NCBI GenBank assembly: GCA_963750535.1
Contig: CAVVRF010000045.1
Coordinates: 1 to 64,000, forward strand
DNA: 64,000 nucleotides
Source: JAKFWF01 sp963750535
GTDB taxonomy: Bacteria; Pseudomonadota; Alphaproteobacteria; Rhizobiales; Hyphomicrobiaceae
Reading direction: 5' to 3'
Position numbers and translations under genes: made by a program. Shown here piece by piece: positions 25,332-34,149 of the stretch. Numbering within the stretch: position 1 is the first letter of the stretch; each line of letters starts with the position of its first letter. Under the pieces are notes generated by a model. It searched no databases and was not told the origin of the DNA. It saw nothing but the letters and a program-made list of their open reading frames with translations.

Positions 25332-25889
25332 ATGGCGAGGCGCGCTCTGACCTGGAACAGGATCGATACGCGGCGTCCGGCCGCCGCGCCACCGCCGCGC
25401 GAGGCCTCGCCGGAGGCTTCGAACGTCCGGCGGCTGCGGCGCTGGAAGCGCAACCCTGTAATGATACCAGCCGAGTTGCACACCCTCGCGGCCATGCAGC
25501 GCGTCCTCATCCGCGACATCTCGAGGCACGGCGCCGGGCTGGTCGGTGCCCATGCATTCGATCGTGACGAGCCGGTCACGCTGGTGATCGGCAACGGCCG
25601 GAGGTTCGCCGCGCGCCTGCGCTGGCGCATCGGCGTGCGCGCCGGTCTCGCGTTCGATCAGCCGCTGCCGGACGGCGATTCGCTGCTCGATGGCATTGTC
25701 GAGCCAATAATCGCTGCCGAGACAGGCAGGCAGAACGCAATCGAAACTCGAATTCGCTCGGGCGCCGGCCGGACCTGGCTCGCCGCGATTCGCTCGCTCG
25801 TCGGCCGGCCGGGCGATGACCGCATGATTGCTCGCGCCTGCCGCAAGCAGGGCTTCGCCTGGCTGACCGAGGCCGACGACAACGATTGA
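25332..25889 (+). CDS. PilZ-domain-like protein
   Basis: A 185-residue soluble protein. A perfect AGGAGG (25321-25326) lies five bases before the ATG at 25332, so the longer upstream frame is not used. Residues about 40-110 resemble a PilZ beta barrel: RRWKRNPVMIPAELHT, then VLIRDISRHGAGLVGA and a hydrophobic strand near GLAFDQPL. The canonical c-di-GMP motif RxxxR is only partly matched and the D/NxSxxG motif reads DISRHG, so binding is plausible but unproven. The C-terminal about 70 residues are Arg-rich and unassigned. It is monocistronic. Confidence 0.62.
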   Translation: MARRALTWNRIDTRRPAAAPPPREASPEASNVRRLRRWKRNPVMIPAELHTLAAMQRVLIRDISRHGAGLVGAHAFDRDEPVTLVIGNGRRFAARLRWRIGVRAGLAFDQPLPDGDSLLDGIVEPIIAAETGRQNAIETRIRSGAGRTWLAAIRSLVGRPGDDRMIARACRKQGFAWLTEADDND

Positions 25890-26038
25890 CCGGCGGAACA
25901 CCTGGGTAGGTTCACCGCCGACCGACATTCCGACGTCGCTCGATCGCCTCGCCGCACGCCGTTTGCGTCATTTTTTCGAAAGCAGCCCCTGGTATGGGAC
26001 ACGGTCATTGCCGACCATTCTTCCGGAGCCGCGACGAA

Positions 26039-26943
26039 ATGAGCGTTGAAACGTCTGAGCCGCGGGGCTCGCTGGCACCAAGTTTGCCGATCTGGCGCAC
26101 GGCGTTCGGAACCTACGCGCTGATCTTCCGCAATCTCGGCTTCCTGATCCGCGCTGGCTCGTTCTGGCTGCTGCTTGCGGCGGTGGCGATGACGGCGCTA
26201 GATTGGGCGAGCCACCGCCTCGGCTGGCAAGATCGAAAGCGGTCTGAGTTGGAAGCGACCTGTCGCCAGTTTGGCGACATCGCTGGTCCAGATCGCATGT
26301 CTGGCGGGCCTTCGCCGTGCAGTGGCATCGGCACGTGCTGGCATATCAGGCGTCGTAGCGCCGGCACCGCGCTGTCGGCTGGCGAATGGTGCGCCGCATA
26401 TCGCGACTGACGGCCTTTGCTGCTGGAGTCATGAGTCACTCTTGTTGATGGCCGTGCGTTCGCGCGATTGCGGAGACTCGGCCGCGCAGCGGATCGCCGC
26501 GATCGCAACGCATTCGTGGCGCTGATCGCAGGTCTCCTGGTCGCATACCTACTCGTGGGGCCGATGACACTGATGCTGCCGGCAATCGCGCTCGGCGGCG
26601 ACAGCATCGCTTCGCACGCCAGGAAGGCGACGCGAGGCAATGGCTGGCGCCTGGTGCTGAGCTCGCTGCTCGATATTCCTGTTTCTGATCCTCGGTCTTG
26701 CTATTCGCGCCGGCGACTTGCAAGTGGGCGCTGCTACCTCCGACAGAAAGGGCGATGAGGGCACCGGAGCGCGAGCAATGCCGCAACCGGCAGGCTCCGG
26801 GAGCTCGGGGAGGCGCTGCTCGGCGTCGGCGGAGCTATCTTGCTGTCGCGCTGCTCGCCATATCCTTCCTTTCGCTCGCCTACCGCGAACTGGTCCTGAA
26901 ACGGCAGGCGCCGGAAATGCCGGCGGTCTCCGCACACAGTTGA
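26039..26943 (+). pseudogene. Decayed polytopic membrane-protein gene, several frameshifts
   Basis: Pieces of one membrane protein can be followed across the three forward frames. It starts at ATG 26039 (MSVETSEPRGSLAPSLPIWR, then helix GFLIRAGSFWLLLAAVAMTA), moves to another frame near 26280 (TSLVQIACLAGL), then shows QWHRHVLAYQA in a third frame near 26318-26350. It resumes at about 26515 (VALIAGLLVAYLLVGPMTLM), shifts again near 26680 (FLFLILGLAIRAGDLQVG), and ends in yet another frame with LLAISFLSLAYREL before the stop at 26943. At least four shifts occur in 900 bases, so this is real decay rather than one sequencing error. The intact protein would have about 290 residues and five to six membrane helices. 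I do not recognise the family. Confidence 0.7.
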
Positions 26944-27096
26944 CGCTTCCCCCCGCATTCGCTACCTGTGCCGACGAACCGTGGTGATTTGGCCGACCGG
27001 CTTGCAGCCACGTTAAACAACTCGCTAAAGGGTCGCGCACATTCACCCGATGAAGCGCCCGACTCCGATTGGCGAAGGCATCGGGGGTGCGCATCG

Positions 27097-28287
27097 ATGG
27101 CAAGCCACGACATCGCGACGGGCAGGGCGGCGACGCCGGCGGCAGCGCGCGCTCCTGCCTCGAAGCTGTTCCATGCCACCGCGCCCCTCCTGCTCGATTG
27201 CGGGCAGCAGCTTTCGCCCTATGTCATCGCCTACCAGACGTACGGCACGCTCAATGCCGATCGCAGCAACGCCATCCTGGTCTGCCACGCGCTGACCGGC
27301 GACCAGCACGTCGCCAATATTCACCCGATCACCGGCAAGCCCGGTTGGTGGGAGACGATGATCGGCCCGGGCAAGCCGATCGACACCGACCGCTTCTTCG
27401 TCATCTGCTCGAACATCCTGGGCGGCTGCATGGGCTCGACCGGACCATCCTCGATCAACCCGGCCACGGCCAGGCCCTGGGGCCTCGACTTTCCGGTCAT
27501 CACCATCGGCGACATGGTCGACGCGCAGGTGGCATTGATCGACAGCCTGGGCATCCGCCAGCTGTTCTCGGTGATCGGCGGCTCGATGGGCGGCATGCAG
27601 GTGCTCGAATGGGCGGCGCGCCACAAGGAACGGGTTGCGACCGCGATCCCGATCGCCACCGCCGCCTGGCACTCCTCGCAGAACATCGCCTTCCACGAGG
27701 TCGGCCGGCAGGCGGTGATGGCCGATCCCGACTGGTCGAAGGGCGCCTACGCCGAGAAAGGCCTGGTGCCGAAGCGCGGCCTCGCCGTCGCACGCATGGC
27801 GGCGCACATCACCTACCTGTCGGAGAAGGCGCTGCAGCTGAAATTCGGCCGTAACCTGCAGAACCGCTCCGAGCGCTCGTTCTCGTTCAACGCCGACTTC
27901 CAGGTCGAGAGCTACCTGCGCCACCAGGGCTCGAGCTTCGTCGACCGGTTCGATGCCAACAGCTACCTCTACATCACTCGCGCGATGGACTATTTCGATC
28001 TCGCCGCCGAGCATGGCGACGTCCTGGCGAACGCATTCGGTGGCACGGCGACCCGGTTCTGCGTCGTCTCGTTCACCAGCGACTGGCTCTACCCGACCAG
28101 CGAATCGAAAGAGATCGTGCAGGCGCTCAATGCCGTTGCCGCCAACGTCTCGTTCGTCGAGATCGAGAGCGACAAGGGCCACGACGCCTTCCTGCTCGAA
28201 GAGCCGGAGCTGTTCGACTGCGTGCGCGGCTTCGTCAACGCGGCCGCTGCCAGACTGAGAATTGCGACACCGGCCAAGGAGCGCTGA
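27097..28287 (+). CDS. metX: Homoserine O-acetyltransferase (MetX type)
   Basis: A 396-residue alpha/beta hydrolase-fold acyltransferase of methionine biosynthesis, making O-acetyl-L-homoserine (some relatives use succinyl-CoA). The nucleophile Ser163 lies in GGSMGGMQ; the catalytic Asp is in FTSDWLYP and the His in DKGHDAFLLEE. Other family marks are YQTYGTLNADRSNA, GGCMGSTGPSS and AYAEKGLVPKRGLAVAR. The frame is open further upstream, but the ATG at 27097 is chosen because homologous sequence begins shortly after it. metW starts one base after its stop, so the pair is one transcript. Confidence 0.93.
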   Translation: MASHDIATGRAATPAAARAPASKLFHATAPLLLDCGQQLSPYVIAYQTYGTLNADRSNAILVCHALTGDQHVANIHPITGKPGWWETMIGPGKPIDTDRFFVICSNILGGCMGSTGPSSINPATARPWGLDFPVITIGDMVDAQVALIDSLGIRQLFSVIGGSMGGMQVLEWAARHKERVATAIPIATAAWHSSQNIAFHEVGRQAVMADPDWSKGAYAEKGLVPKRGLAVARMAAHITYLSEKALQLKFGRNLQNRSERSFSFNADFQVESYLRHQGSSFVDRFDANSYLYITRAMDYFDLAAEHGDVLANAFGGTATRFCVVSFTSDWLYPTSESKEIVQALNAVAANVSFVEIESDKGHDAFLLEEPELFDCVRGFVNAAAARLRIATPAKER

Positions 28288-28288
28288 C

Positions 28289-28957
28289 ATGGACAAGGCG
28301 GTCGCGAACCAACTCGCACGCGCCGGCACTGCCGAGCACCGCGTCGATCATCTGCTGATCGCCGACATGGTGGCGCCGAATGCCCGCGTGCTCGACGTCG
28401 GCTGCGGCGACGGCGCGCTGCTGCAATTGCTGGCCGAAACCAGGGACGTCGATGGCCGCGGCATGGAGATTGCGCGGGACCGGGTCAACGCCTGCGTGGC
28501 GCGCGGCCTGTCGGTGATCCAGGGCAATGCCGATGTCGACCTCGACGACTATCCGGACGATGCCTTCGACTACGCGATCCTGAGCCTGACCATCCAGGCG
28601 ACGCTGCAGCCGAAGAAAGTGCTGCAGAACCTGCTGCGCATCGGCCGGCGGGCGATCGTCTCGTTCCCCAACTTCGGGCACTGGGAAGTGCGCACGCGGC
28701 TTCTATTCACGGGCCGCATGCCGCGCACCTCCAACCTGCCCGACCAGTGGTACGACACGCCCAACGCCCACCTGTGCACGATCAAGGATTTCGCCGACCT
28801 GTGCCAGGCGGTGAACGCCAAGGTCGAGCGGTCGGTGGTGTTCAACTGGTCGGGGCGGCAGCTGTCGCAGCGCTCGCCGCTCAGCCTGCAGAACCTGTTC
28901 GGCGAGAAGGCCGTGTTCCTGATGCGGCGCGGCGGCGGCAAGGGTGCCGGCTGGTGA
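28289..28957 (+). CDS. metW: Methionine biosynthesis protein MetW
   Basis: A 222-residue SAM-methyltransferase-fold protein. The SAM-binding motif is VLDVGCGDGALL near residue 35, followed by VIQGNADVDLDDYPDDAFDY and the MetW-specific segment RIGRRAIVSFPNFGHWEVR with FTGRMPRTSNLPDQWYDTPN. MetW partners MetX and is reported to raise its activity; a substrate for methyl transfer is not established. The ATG is separated from the metX stop by one base, the usual arrangement in alpha- and betaproteobacteria. Confidence 0.93.
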   Translation: MDKAVANQLARAGTAEHRVDHLLIADMVAPNARVLDVGCGDGALLQLLAETRDVDGRGMEIARDRVNACVARGLSVIQGNADVDLDDYPDDAFDYAILSLTIQATLQPKKVLQNLLRIGRRAIVSFPNFGHWEVRTRLLFTGRMPRTSNLPDQWYDTPNAHLCTIKDFADLCQAVNAKVERSVVFNWSGRQLSQRSPLSLQNLFGEKAVFLMRRGGGKGAGW

Positions 28958-28985
28958 CGATTGCGGCGCCGGACCGCTGGCGGCG

Positions 28986-29462
28986 CTACCAGTATGCCTT
29001 CATGATCTCCGTTGCCCATGCCGGCTCGCGAACCTCGCCGCGTGGCAGGAAGCCTGTCATCACCGGCTTGATGTCGAGGATCGGCGTGCCATCGATCGCG
29101 TCGAGGCCCTCGACCTCCACCTCGAGCCCGTGGACCGCGATCAGCCGGCAGACACTGACGCCGATCCGGTTCGGCCGGTTCTTGCCACGTTGCGCGAAGA
29201 TGCCGACCTTCGGCCAGTCCTTGCGGCCGCGCGGATGCCGTGCGCCGGCGACGATTCTGTCCTCGGCGACCCGGTCGAACACGAACACGACCTCGACGTG
29301 CGAGAACTCGGCGAGGCCGGCAAGCGCGTCCGGCTCGAACCGCCGCCCGTCGAGCACCAGCCGGCAGCGGCTGTTGCCCCAGTCGTCGTCCTCGACCACG
29401 TCGCGGCCGCCGCGAACCGCGCCGATTGGTGATATCGCGATCTCCACGGGTGTTGCCTCCAT
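28986..29462 (-). CDS. trmO: TrmO-family tRNA N6-methyltransferase (UPF0066/TsaA)
   Basis: A 158-residue protein of the TsaA/YaeB/TrmO family. TrmO uses SAM to methylate N6-threonylcarbamoyladenosine at position 37 of tRNA-Thr. Motifs seen: EIAISPIGAVRGGRD, VVFVFDRVAE, ARHPRGRKDWPKVGIFAQRGKNRPNRIG split around the conserved RPNRIG core, and DGTPILDIKP. The ATG at 29462 overlaps the nadX stop by one base (TGATG), so the two genes are translationally coupled. Some family members methylate other substrates, so the tRNA target is inferred. Confidence 0.82.
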   Translation of the reverse strand: MEATPVEIAISPIGAVRGGRDVVEDDDWGNSRCRLVLDGRRFEPDALAGLAEFSHVEVVFVFDRVAEDRIVAGARHPRGRKDWPKVGIFAQRGKNRPNRIGVSVCRLIAVHGLEVEVEGLDAIDGTPILDIKPVMTGFLPRGEVREPAWATEIMKAYW

Positions 29463-30272
29463 CAGGTGCCGATCCGCAGCGGCGCGTTGAGCTTGCGCAG
29501 CGCGGCAAGCACCGATTGCGCGGTAATGCGGCCCGTCCTCGGGTTCTCCGACGGCACGTTCTCGATCGAAACCGAGAACGTCGCCGCGTCGGATACCACC
29601 TCGATCGCGTGACAATTGCGGGTGATGCCGGGGTCGGCCCAGATCTCGATGGTAGTGCGGTCAGGACCGATGCCGGCGAGCGACAGGGCGGCGGCGACGT
29701 TGACGTTGGCCGGGAAGCCGAGCGCGGCCTCGCGGGCGCTGCCCTTGAACACCAGCTTCGGCGCCGTCAGCCCTTCGACCGAGATGTCATTGCGGACAAG
29801 ATGCGGCGCGCCGGCGAGGCCGTTCGGCGGCTTGCGCGTGATCATGCGGACGGAATCGATTTTCCCTTCCGCCGCCGCCGTCACCGCGTCGAGGCCGAGC
29901 AGTGCGCCGCTCGGCACGATGATCTGGCCGCCGCTCGACCGTGCCAGGTCGATCAAGCTCGGGTCGCGACAGCAGGGCCGCCGCCGACAACACCATCACC
30001 CTCTTGCCGGCCGTCAGCATCGGCGTGCAGATATCAGCCAGGATCGCACCCGGCGCGCACTCGACGGCGAGGTCGGCATGGGCCGGCAGCGCGCCGAGCG
30101 GCACGACCGGAGCGACGATGCCCTTCGCGTCGAGCCAGCGGCGGGCCTTGTCGGCGTCGCGCGCGGCGATCGCCGTCAGGCGCAACCCGGCCATGCCATC
30201 GTGCAGGGCACTCGCCACCACCTGACCGATGGCGCCGAGACCGGCGATTGCAACATTCAAGTCCGACATCAT
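29462..30272 (-). CDS. nadX: L-aspartate dehydrogenase (NadX type), frameshifted
   Basis: An NAD(P)-dependent enzyme converting L-aspartate to iminoaspartate for NAD synthesis or amino-acid use. The first frame (30272 to about 29955) shows VAIAGLGAIGQVVASAL, the dinucleotide-binding motif, and KRVMVLSAAALLSRPEL. The second frame (about 29955 to 29462) continues with IDLARSSGGQIIVPSGALLG, a KPPNGLAG segment, and GFPANVNVAAALSLAG, all typical of NadX. The two join if one T is removed from GAGCTTGATC at about 29955. Restored length is about 269 residues. GAGGAGGTG precedes two tandem ATG codons (30272 and 30269). A perfect palindrome lies in the divergent promoter region. Confidence 0.82.
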
Positions 30273-30339
30273 GTCACCTCCTCGCAGTCTCGCCGAAGCC
30301 GTCTTGACCTGTCTGAAACCGGTTGCGGAGGTCGCCGGT

Positions 30340-30368
30340 TTAAACTATACGGCCAGAGTATAGTTTAA
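30340..30368. promoter_or_regulatory. Perfect palindromic operator candidate between nadX and an iron-type binding protein
   Basis: TTAAACTATAC (30340-30350) is repeated as its exact reverse complement GTATAGTTTAA (30358-30368) with a seven-base spacer. The 11-bp arms are AT-rich in a GC-rich region and lie 39 bases before the ATG at 30408 and 67 bases before the nadX start. This is the geometry of a dimeric repressor site (GntR, TetR or MarR type) controlling both divergent genes. No regulator gene is adjacent. Confidence 0.65.
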
Positions 30369-30407
30369 GGCGGCCAGCCGCCAGAACCGAGCAGGAGTTG
30401 TCCCACA

Positions 30408-31454
30408 ATGTCAAATCTCTTCATCGGCCGCCGCACCTTCCTGGCGGCAACCGCCGGCACCGTCGCGACGCTGGCCGCGCCGACGGTGCTGCGCGCGCAG
30501 GCGAAGGTGGTCAATCTCTACTCCTCCCGCCACTACGACACCGACGAGCGCCTTTACGCCGATTTCACCACCGCGACCGGCATCAAGATCAACCGCGTCG
30601 AGGCCCAGCCCGATGCGCTGCTCGAGCGAATGAAGGCGGAGGGCGCCAACAGTCCGGCGGATGTGTTCATCTCGGTCGACGCCGGCCGCCTCGAGCGCGC
30701 GCGAGAGATGGCGCTGCTGCAGCCGCTCAACTCCGCCGCGATCAAGGCCGCGGTGCCGGCGAGCCTGCGCGACCCGGACGATCACTGGTTCGGCTTCTCC
30801 ACCCGCGCACGCGTCATCATGTTCAACAAGGACAAGGTGAAGGCCGGCGAAATCTCGACATACGAGGAGCTTGCCGAGCCGAAGTGGAAGGGCCGGGTGC
30901 TTAGCCGCTCCTCCAACCACACCTACTCGCAGTCGCTGGTCGGCTCGATCCTGGCGGCCCTCGGCGAGGAAAAGACATTCGCGTGGTGCAAGGGTGTCGT
31001 CGCCAACTTCGCGCATGCGCCGAAGGGCGGCGACCGCGACCAGATCCGATCGGTGGCGGCGGGCGAGGCCGATCTGTGTCTCGCCAACACCTATTACCTC
31101 GGCAATATGATCCGCTCGACGGCAGAGAAGGATATCGAGGTGGTGAAGAAGATCGGCATCGTCTTCCCCAACCAGGCCGACCGTGGCACGCACGTCAACA
31201 TTGCCGGCGGCGGCATCGCGGCTTCATCTAAGAACCGCGACAGCGCGATCAAGTTCCTCGAGTATCTGGTCACGCCGTCGGCGCAGAGCTACTTCGCCGA
31301 AGGCAACGACGAGTTCCCGGTGGTGGCCGGCGCGCCGCTGCCGAGGACCATCGCCCAGTTCGGCGCCTTCAAGATCGACAGCCTCAATGCCCGCGTGTTC
31401 GCCAAGAACAATGCCGAGGCGCTGATGATCATGGACCGCGCCGGCTGGAAGTAG
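30408..31454 (+). CDS. Fe(3+)-type ABC transporter substrate-binding protein (FutA/FbpA-like, orphan)
   Basis: A 348-residue periplasmic protein with a twin-arginine-like signal (GRRTFLAATAG) cut near LRAQA. The mature start VVNLYSSRHYDTDERLY is the hallmark of the FutA/FbpA ferric-ion binding group, and the iron-ligand tyrosines are present in NTYYLGNM. FVFPNQADRGTHVNIAGGG-like sequence near residue 255 is also family-typical. No permease or ATPase gene is near, so it is an orphan subunit. The promoter region carries the perfect palindrome shared with nadX, which argues for control by a specific regulator rather than Fur, whose box looks different. Confidence 0.87.
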   Translation: MSNLFIGRRTFLAATAGTVATLAAPTVLRAQAKVVNLYSSRHYDTDERLYADFTTATGIKINRVEAQPDALLERMKAEGANSPADVFISVDAGRLERAREMALLQPLNSAAIKAAVPASLRDPDDHWFGFSTRARVIMFNKDKVKAGEISTYEELAEPKWKGRVLSRSSNHTYSQSLVGSILAALGEEKTFAWCKGVVANFAHAPKGGDRDQIRSVAAGEADLCLANTYYLGNMIRSTAEKDIEVVKKIGIVFPNQADRGTHVNIAGGGIAASSKNRDSAIKFLEYLVTPSAQSYFAEGNDEFPVVAGAPLPRTIAQFGAFKIDSLNARVFAKNNAEALMIMDRAGWK

Positions 31455-31508
31455 CGCCGATCCGATCGCGGCCGGCGCCTCGCGCACGACACGCACCGCG
31501 TCGCGGGT

Positions 31509-32591
31509 CTACTGAGGCTTGGGCACGGCGGCCGCTTTCGGCGCCGCAACGGTGGTCGCCTTCGGCTTCGGCTTGGCCGCGGTGGCTTGCGCCGCGGCAG
31601 TAGTCCCGCCCGCCGCCGCTTTCGCCTTGACGCGGGTGCCTTTGGCCTTGTCGTTGGTGGCAGCGACGTTCGGCCGCGGCCCCCGCCGGCCGCCGCAATC
31701 CCAGTTCTGCACCGATTGCCGCACACTCGTTGGTCCGCCGGCGACGCCGGCGTCGGGAAGGGTTTCGAGCGTCACGGTCCTCTGGAACAGGCTCTTCCAG
31801 TCGCGCGCCTGGAAACCGTGCTCGAGCAGGCTCTGGGCGCGAATGGTGCGGTCGCGGCCCGAGCTTTCGCCGAGCACCACCGCCATCAGCCGGCGCCCGT
31901 CACGCGTGGCACTCGCCACCACGTTGTAGCCGCTGTCGCAGGTGAAACCCGTCTTCAGGCCGTCGGCACCTTCCAAAGTCTTGAGCAGGCCGTTGTGGGT
32001 GCCGAGACGCCGCCGGCCGATGCGCATGTCGGCCATCGACCAGAGCGACACGTACTCGGGGAAATCCTTGAGCACTGCGCGGGACAGCTTCGCCAGATCG
32101 CGCGCGGTCGTCACCTGCTCAGCCGCCGGCAAGCCATTCGGGTTGACATAGTTCGTGCGGGTCATGCCGAGACGCTTGGCGGTGGCATTCATCTTGGCGA
32201 CGAACTCCGCCTCGGTACCGCCGATCGCCTCGGCGAGCATCACCGCCACGTCGTTGGCCGACTTGATGATCAAGGCCTTGATCGCGAGGTCGACGGTCAG
32301 GGTGCCGCCGACCGGCAGGCCGATCTTGCTCGGCGTCTGCGCGTTGGCCGCCTCGCTGCAGGTGATCTTCGTGTCGAGCGTCAGCTTGCCGGCCTTCAAT
32401 GCCTCGAAGGTCAGGTAGGCTGTCATGATCTTGGTCAGGGACGCCGGGTGCCAGATCTGGTCGGCATCCTCGTGATAGATCACCGTGCCGTCGCCGGCAT
32501 CGAACAGCAGTGTCGGCCCCGCGGCCGCCGGCGAGGCCAACCCCAGGCACGATGCCGCGATCACGGCAATCGTCGGAAGCACTCGTCTCAT
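31509..32591 (-). CDS. Serine-type D-Ala-D-Ala carboxypeptidase (penicillin-binding protein 5/6 family)
   Basis: A 360-residue exported enzyme that trims the terminal D-Ala of peptidoglycan stem peptides. After a Sec signal peptide (about 1-24), the three active-site motifs of this family are seen: SLTK at 51-54, SAN at 111-113 and LKTGFTC near 215. The ATG at 32591 is used because the signal peptide starts there; the frame continues upstream without purpose. The C-terminal about 55 residues are a Lys/Ala/Pro-rich tail (AKGTRVKAKAAAGG and similar), not the usual amphipathic membrane anchor, and may contact the cell wall. Confidence 0.9.
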   Translation of the reverse strand: MRRVLPTIAVIAASCLGLASPAAAGPTLLFDAGDGTVIYHEDADQIWHPASLTKIMTAYLTFEALKAGKLTLDTKITCSEAANAQTPSKIGLPVGGTLTVDLAIKALIIKSANDVAVMLAEAIGGTEAEFVAKMNATAKRLGMTRTNYVNPNGLPAAEQVTTARDLAKLSRAVLKDFPEYVSLWSMADMRIGRRRLGTHNGLLKTLEGADGLKTGFTCDSGYNVVASATRDGRRLMAVVLGESSGRDRTIRAQSLLEHGFQARDWKSLFQRTVTLETLPDAGVAGGPTSVRQSVQNWDCGGRRGPRPNVAATNDKAKGTRVKAKAAAGGTTAAAQATAAKPKPKATTVAAPKAAAVPKPQ

Positions 32592-32682
32592 TCGATGAAC
32601 CCTGTTCGGTTGGCATGGCCCATTAAGGAATCGGCTACCATATTCGCCACCATGGCAGCAATGTTTCAATGTCCGCGCAATA

Positions 32683-34020
32683 TTAGGACGGGGTAATTTG
32701 TTCCAAAGACTGTGACTTCACGCGCTCGCCATGCTCGGCGCCAAGTCGCAGCGCGAGCCACAGCCACAAGGCGGCGAGCGGCAGCGTAAGCAGCGCGAAA
32801 GCCGACATCGACATTCCGTACGCGCGCGCCGCCTCCTTGGCGACGGTGTTGAACAGCCAGCCGCTGGCGGCGTCGCCACCGCGGAAAACCACCGTGTCGA
32901 TGAAATTCTGCGCCTTGTATTTGTCCTCGGGCGGCACCGCCGTGTAGAGCACTCGAAATGCCGGGTTGGAGAAGGCGAACGCGACCGCCCGCTCGATCAC
33001 GACGACGGCGACGATCACCCACAGCGAAGGCGAGATCGCAAGCGCCACCAGGCCGCCGATGACGACTGCCGGCAGCGCGCCGGCGGTGAGACCGACGCCG
33101 AGCCGTTGCATCAGCGAGGCGGTGAGGAAGATCTGCGCCAGGATGGTGAGGAAATTGACCGCCAGGTCCATGCGTGCGAACAGCTGCACCCGCGCCGCCG
33201 GCTCGCTCACCGTCGCCCCGACGATCCGGCTCTGCTCGAAGTAGAAATAAGTCGAGATCAGGTTGGCGAGCAGCACCACCAGGGCGATCTTGAACAGATA
33301 GCCCGAGCGCCAGACGTTGACCGCGCCGGCGACCATGTCGTGCAATTGCGGCGGCGGCTCGCGCCCGGCGGCCTCGCCGCGATGCTCGACGTTGCGCAGC
33401 GCCGCCACGCAATATAGCGCCGCCGACAGCAGCGCCGCCGAGACCAGCAGCAGGTTGGTTGGCCCGATCGCGCCCGCCAGCGACTGGGTGATCAGCGGCC
33501 CGCTGACCGCACCGGCGCTGCCGCCGGCGGCAATGCAGCCGTAGAGGCGCTTGGCCTGGTCGCTCGACCACTTGTCGGACATCAGGCTCCAGAACAGCGA
33601 CACCGCGAACAGGTTGAAGACGCTGACCCAGACGAAGAACGCGCCGGCCAGCAGGCGGCTGCCGGCGTCGGCCTGGAACAGCAGCCAGAACAGCAGCAGG
33701 TTGGCGATGAAGAAGCCGTACACCACCGGCACCACCGCCGAGCGCTTGAACCGGGTCGCGAGCCAGCCGAACAGCGGCACCACCGCGACCATCACGACGA
33801 ACACCACCGTGAACATGACGCCCAGACCTTCGCGGCCGAGCCTGACGCCCATCTCCTCGCGGATCGGGCGGACAATGTAGTAGGCCGCCAGCACGCAGAA
33901 GAAGTACACCGCCGACCACGCGAGGCCCGGCAACTCGCCCGGCTCGATCTGCACCAGCCGGCGCAATTGCACGACCAGGGCCCGATCGAGCGATGAATTG
34001 GCTTGCGGCGCAACGGTCAT
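32683..34020 (-). CDS. ATP/ADP translocase (Npt/Tlc)-family membrane carrier
   Basis: A 445-residue polytopic protein with about 12 helices. It resembles the NTP/NDP exchange (AAA) carrier family found in rickettsiae, chlamydiae and plastids and also, as a divergent branch, in free-living bacteria. Supporting segments are VYFFCVLAAYYIVRPIREEM in the first helix, FWSLMSDKWSSDQAKRLYG and FNPAF-like FSNPAFRVLYTAVPPEDKYKAQN. A general MFS carrier is the alternative. I chose the ATG at 34020; in-frame starts at 34056 and 34113 would add residues without clear homology. No ribosome-binding site stands out. Substrate unknown; nucleotide exchange is a family-based guess. Confidence 0.7.
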   Translation of the reverse strand: MTVAPQANSSLDRALVVQLRRLVQIEPGELPGLAWSAVYFFCVLAAYYIVRPIREEMGVRLGREGLGVMFTVVFVVMVAVVPLFGWLATRFKRSAVVPVVYGFFIANLLLFWLLFQADAGSRLLAGAFFVWVSVFNLFAVSLFWSLMSDKWSSDQAKRLYGCIAAGGSAGAVSGPLITQSLAGAIGPTNLLLVSAALLSAALYCVAALRNVEHRGEAAGREPPPQLHDMVAGAVNVWRSGYLFKIALVVLLANLISTYFYFEQSRIVGATVSEPAARVQLFARMDLAVNFLTILAQIFLTASLMQRLGVGLTAGALPAVVIGGLVALAISPSLWVIVAVVVIERAVAFAFSNPAFRVLYTAVPPEDKYKAQNFIDTVVFRGGDAASGWLFNTVAKEAARAYGMSMSAFALLTLPLAALWLWLALRLGAEHGERVKSQSLEQITPS

Positions 34021-34149
34021 CGGCTGGAAGGCGCCCCCTTGGTTGCCGTGCTGCATCCCCGCCGCCGTAGACCCCGCGCGGCAATGACGAAGTGTATGGG
34101 GAGTACGCGACACTCCGCCAACATGTTCCTGGCTACACGGACCGGTCGT

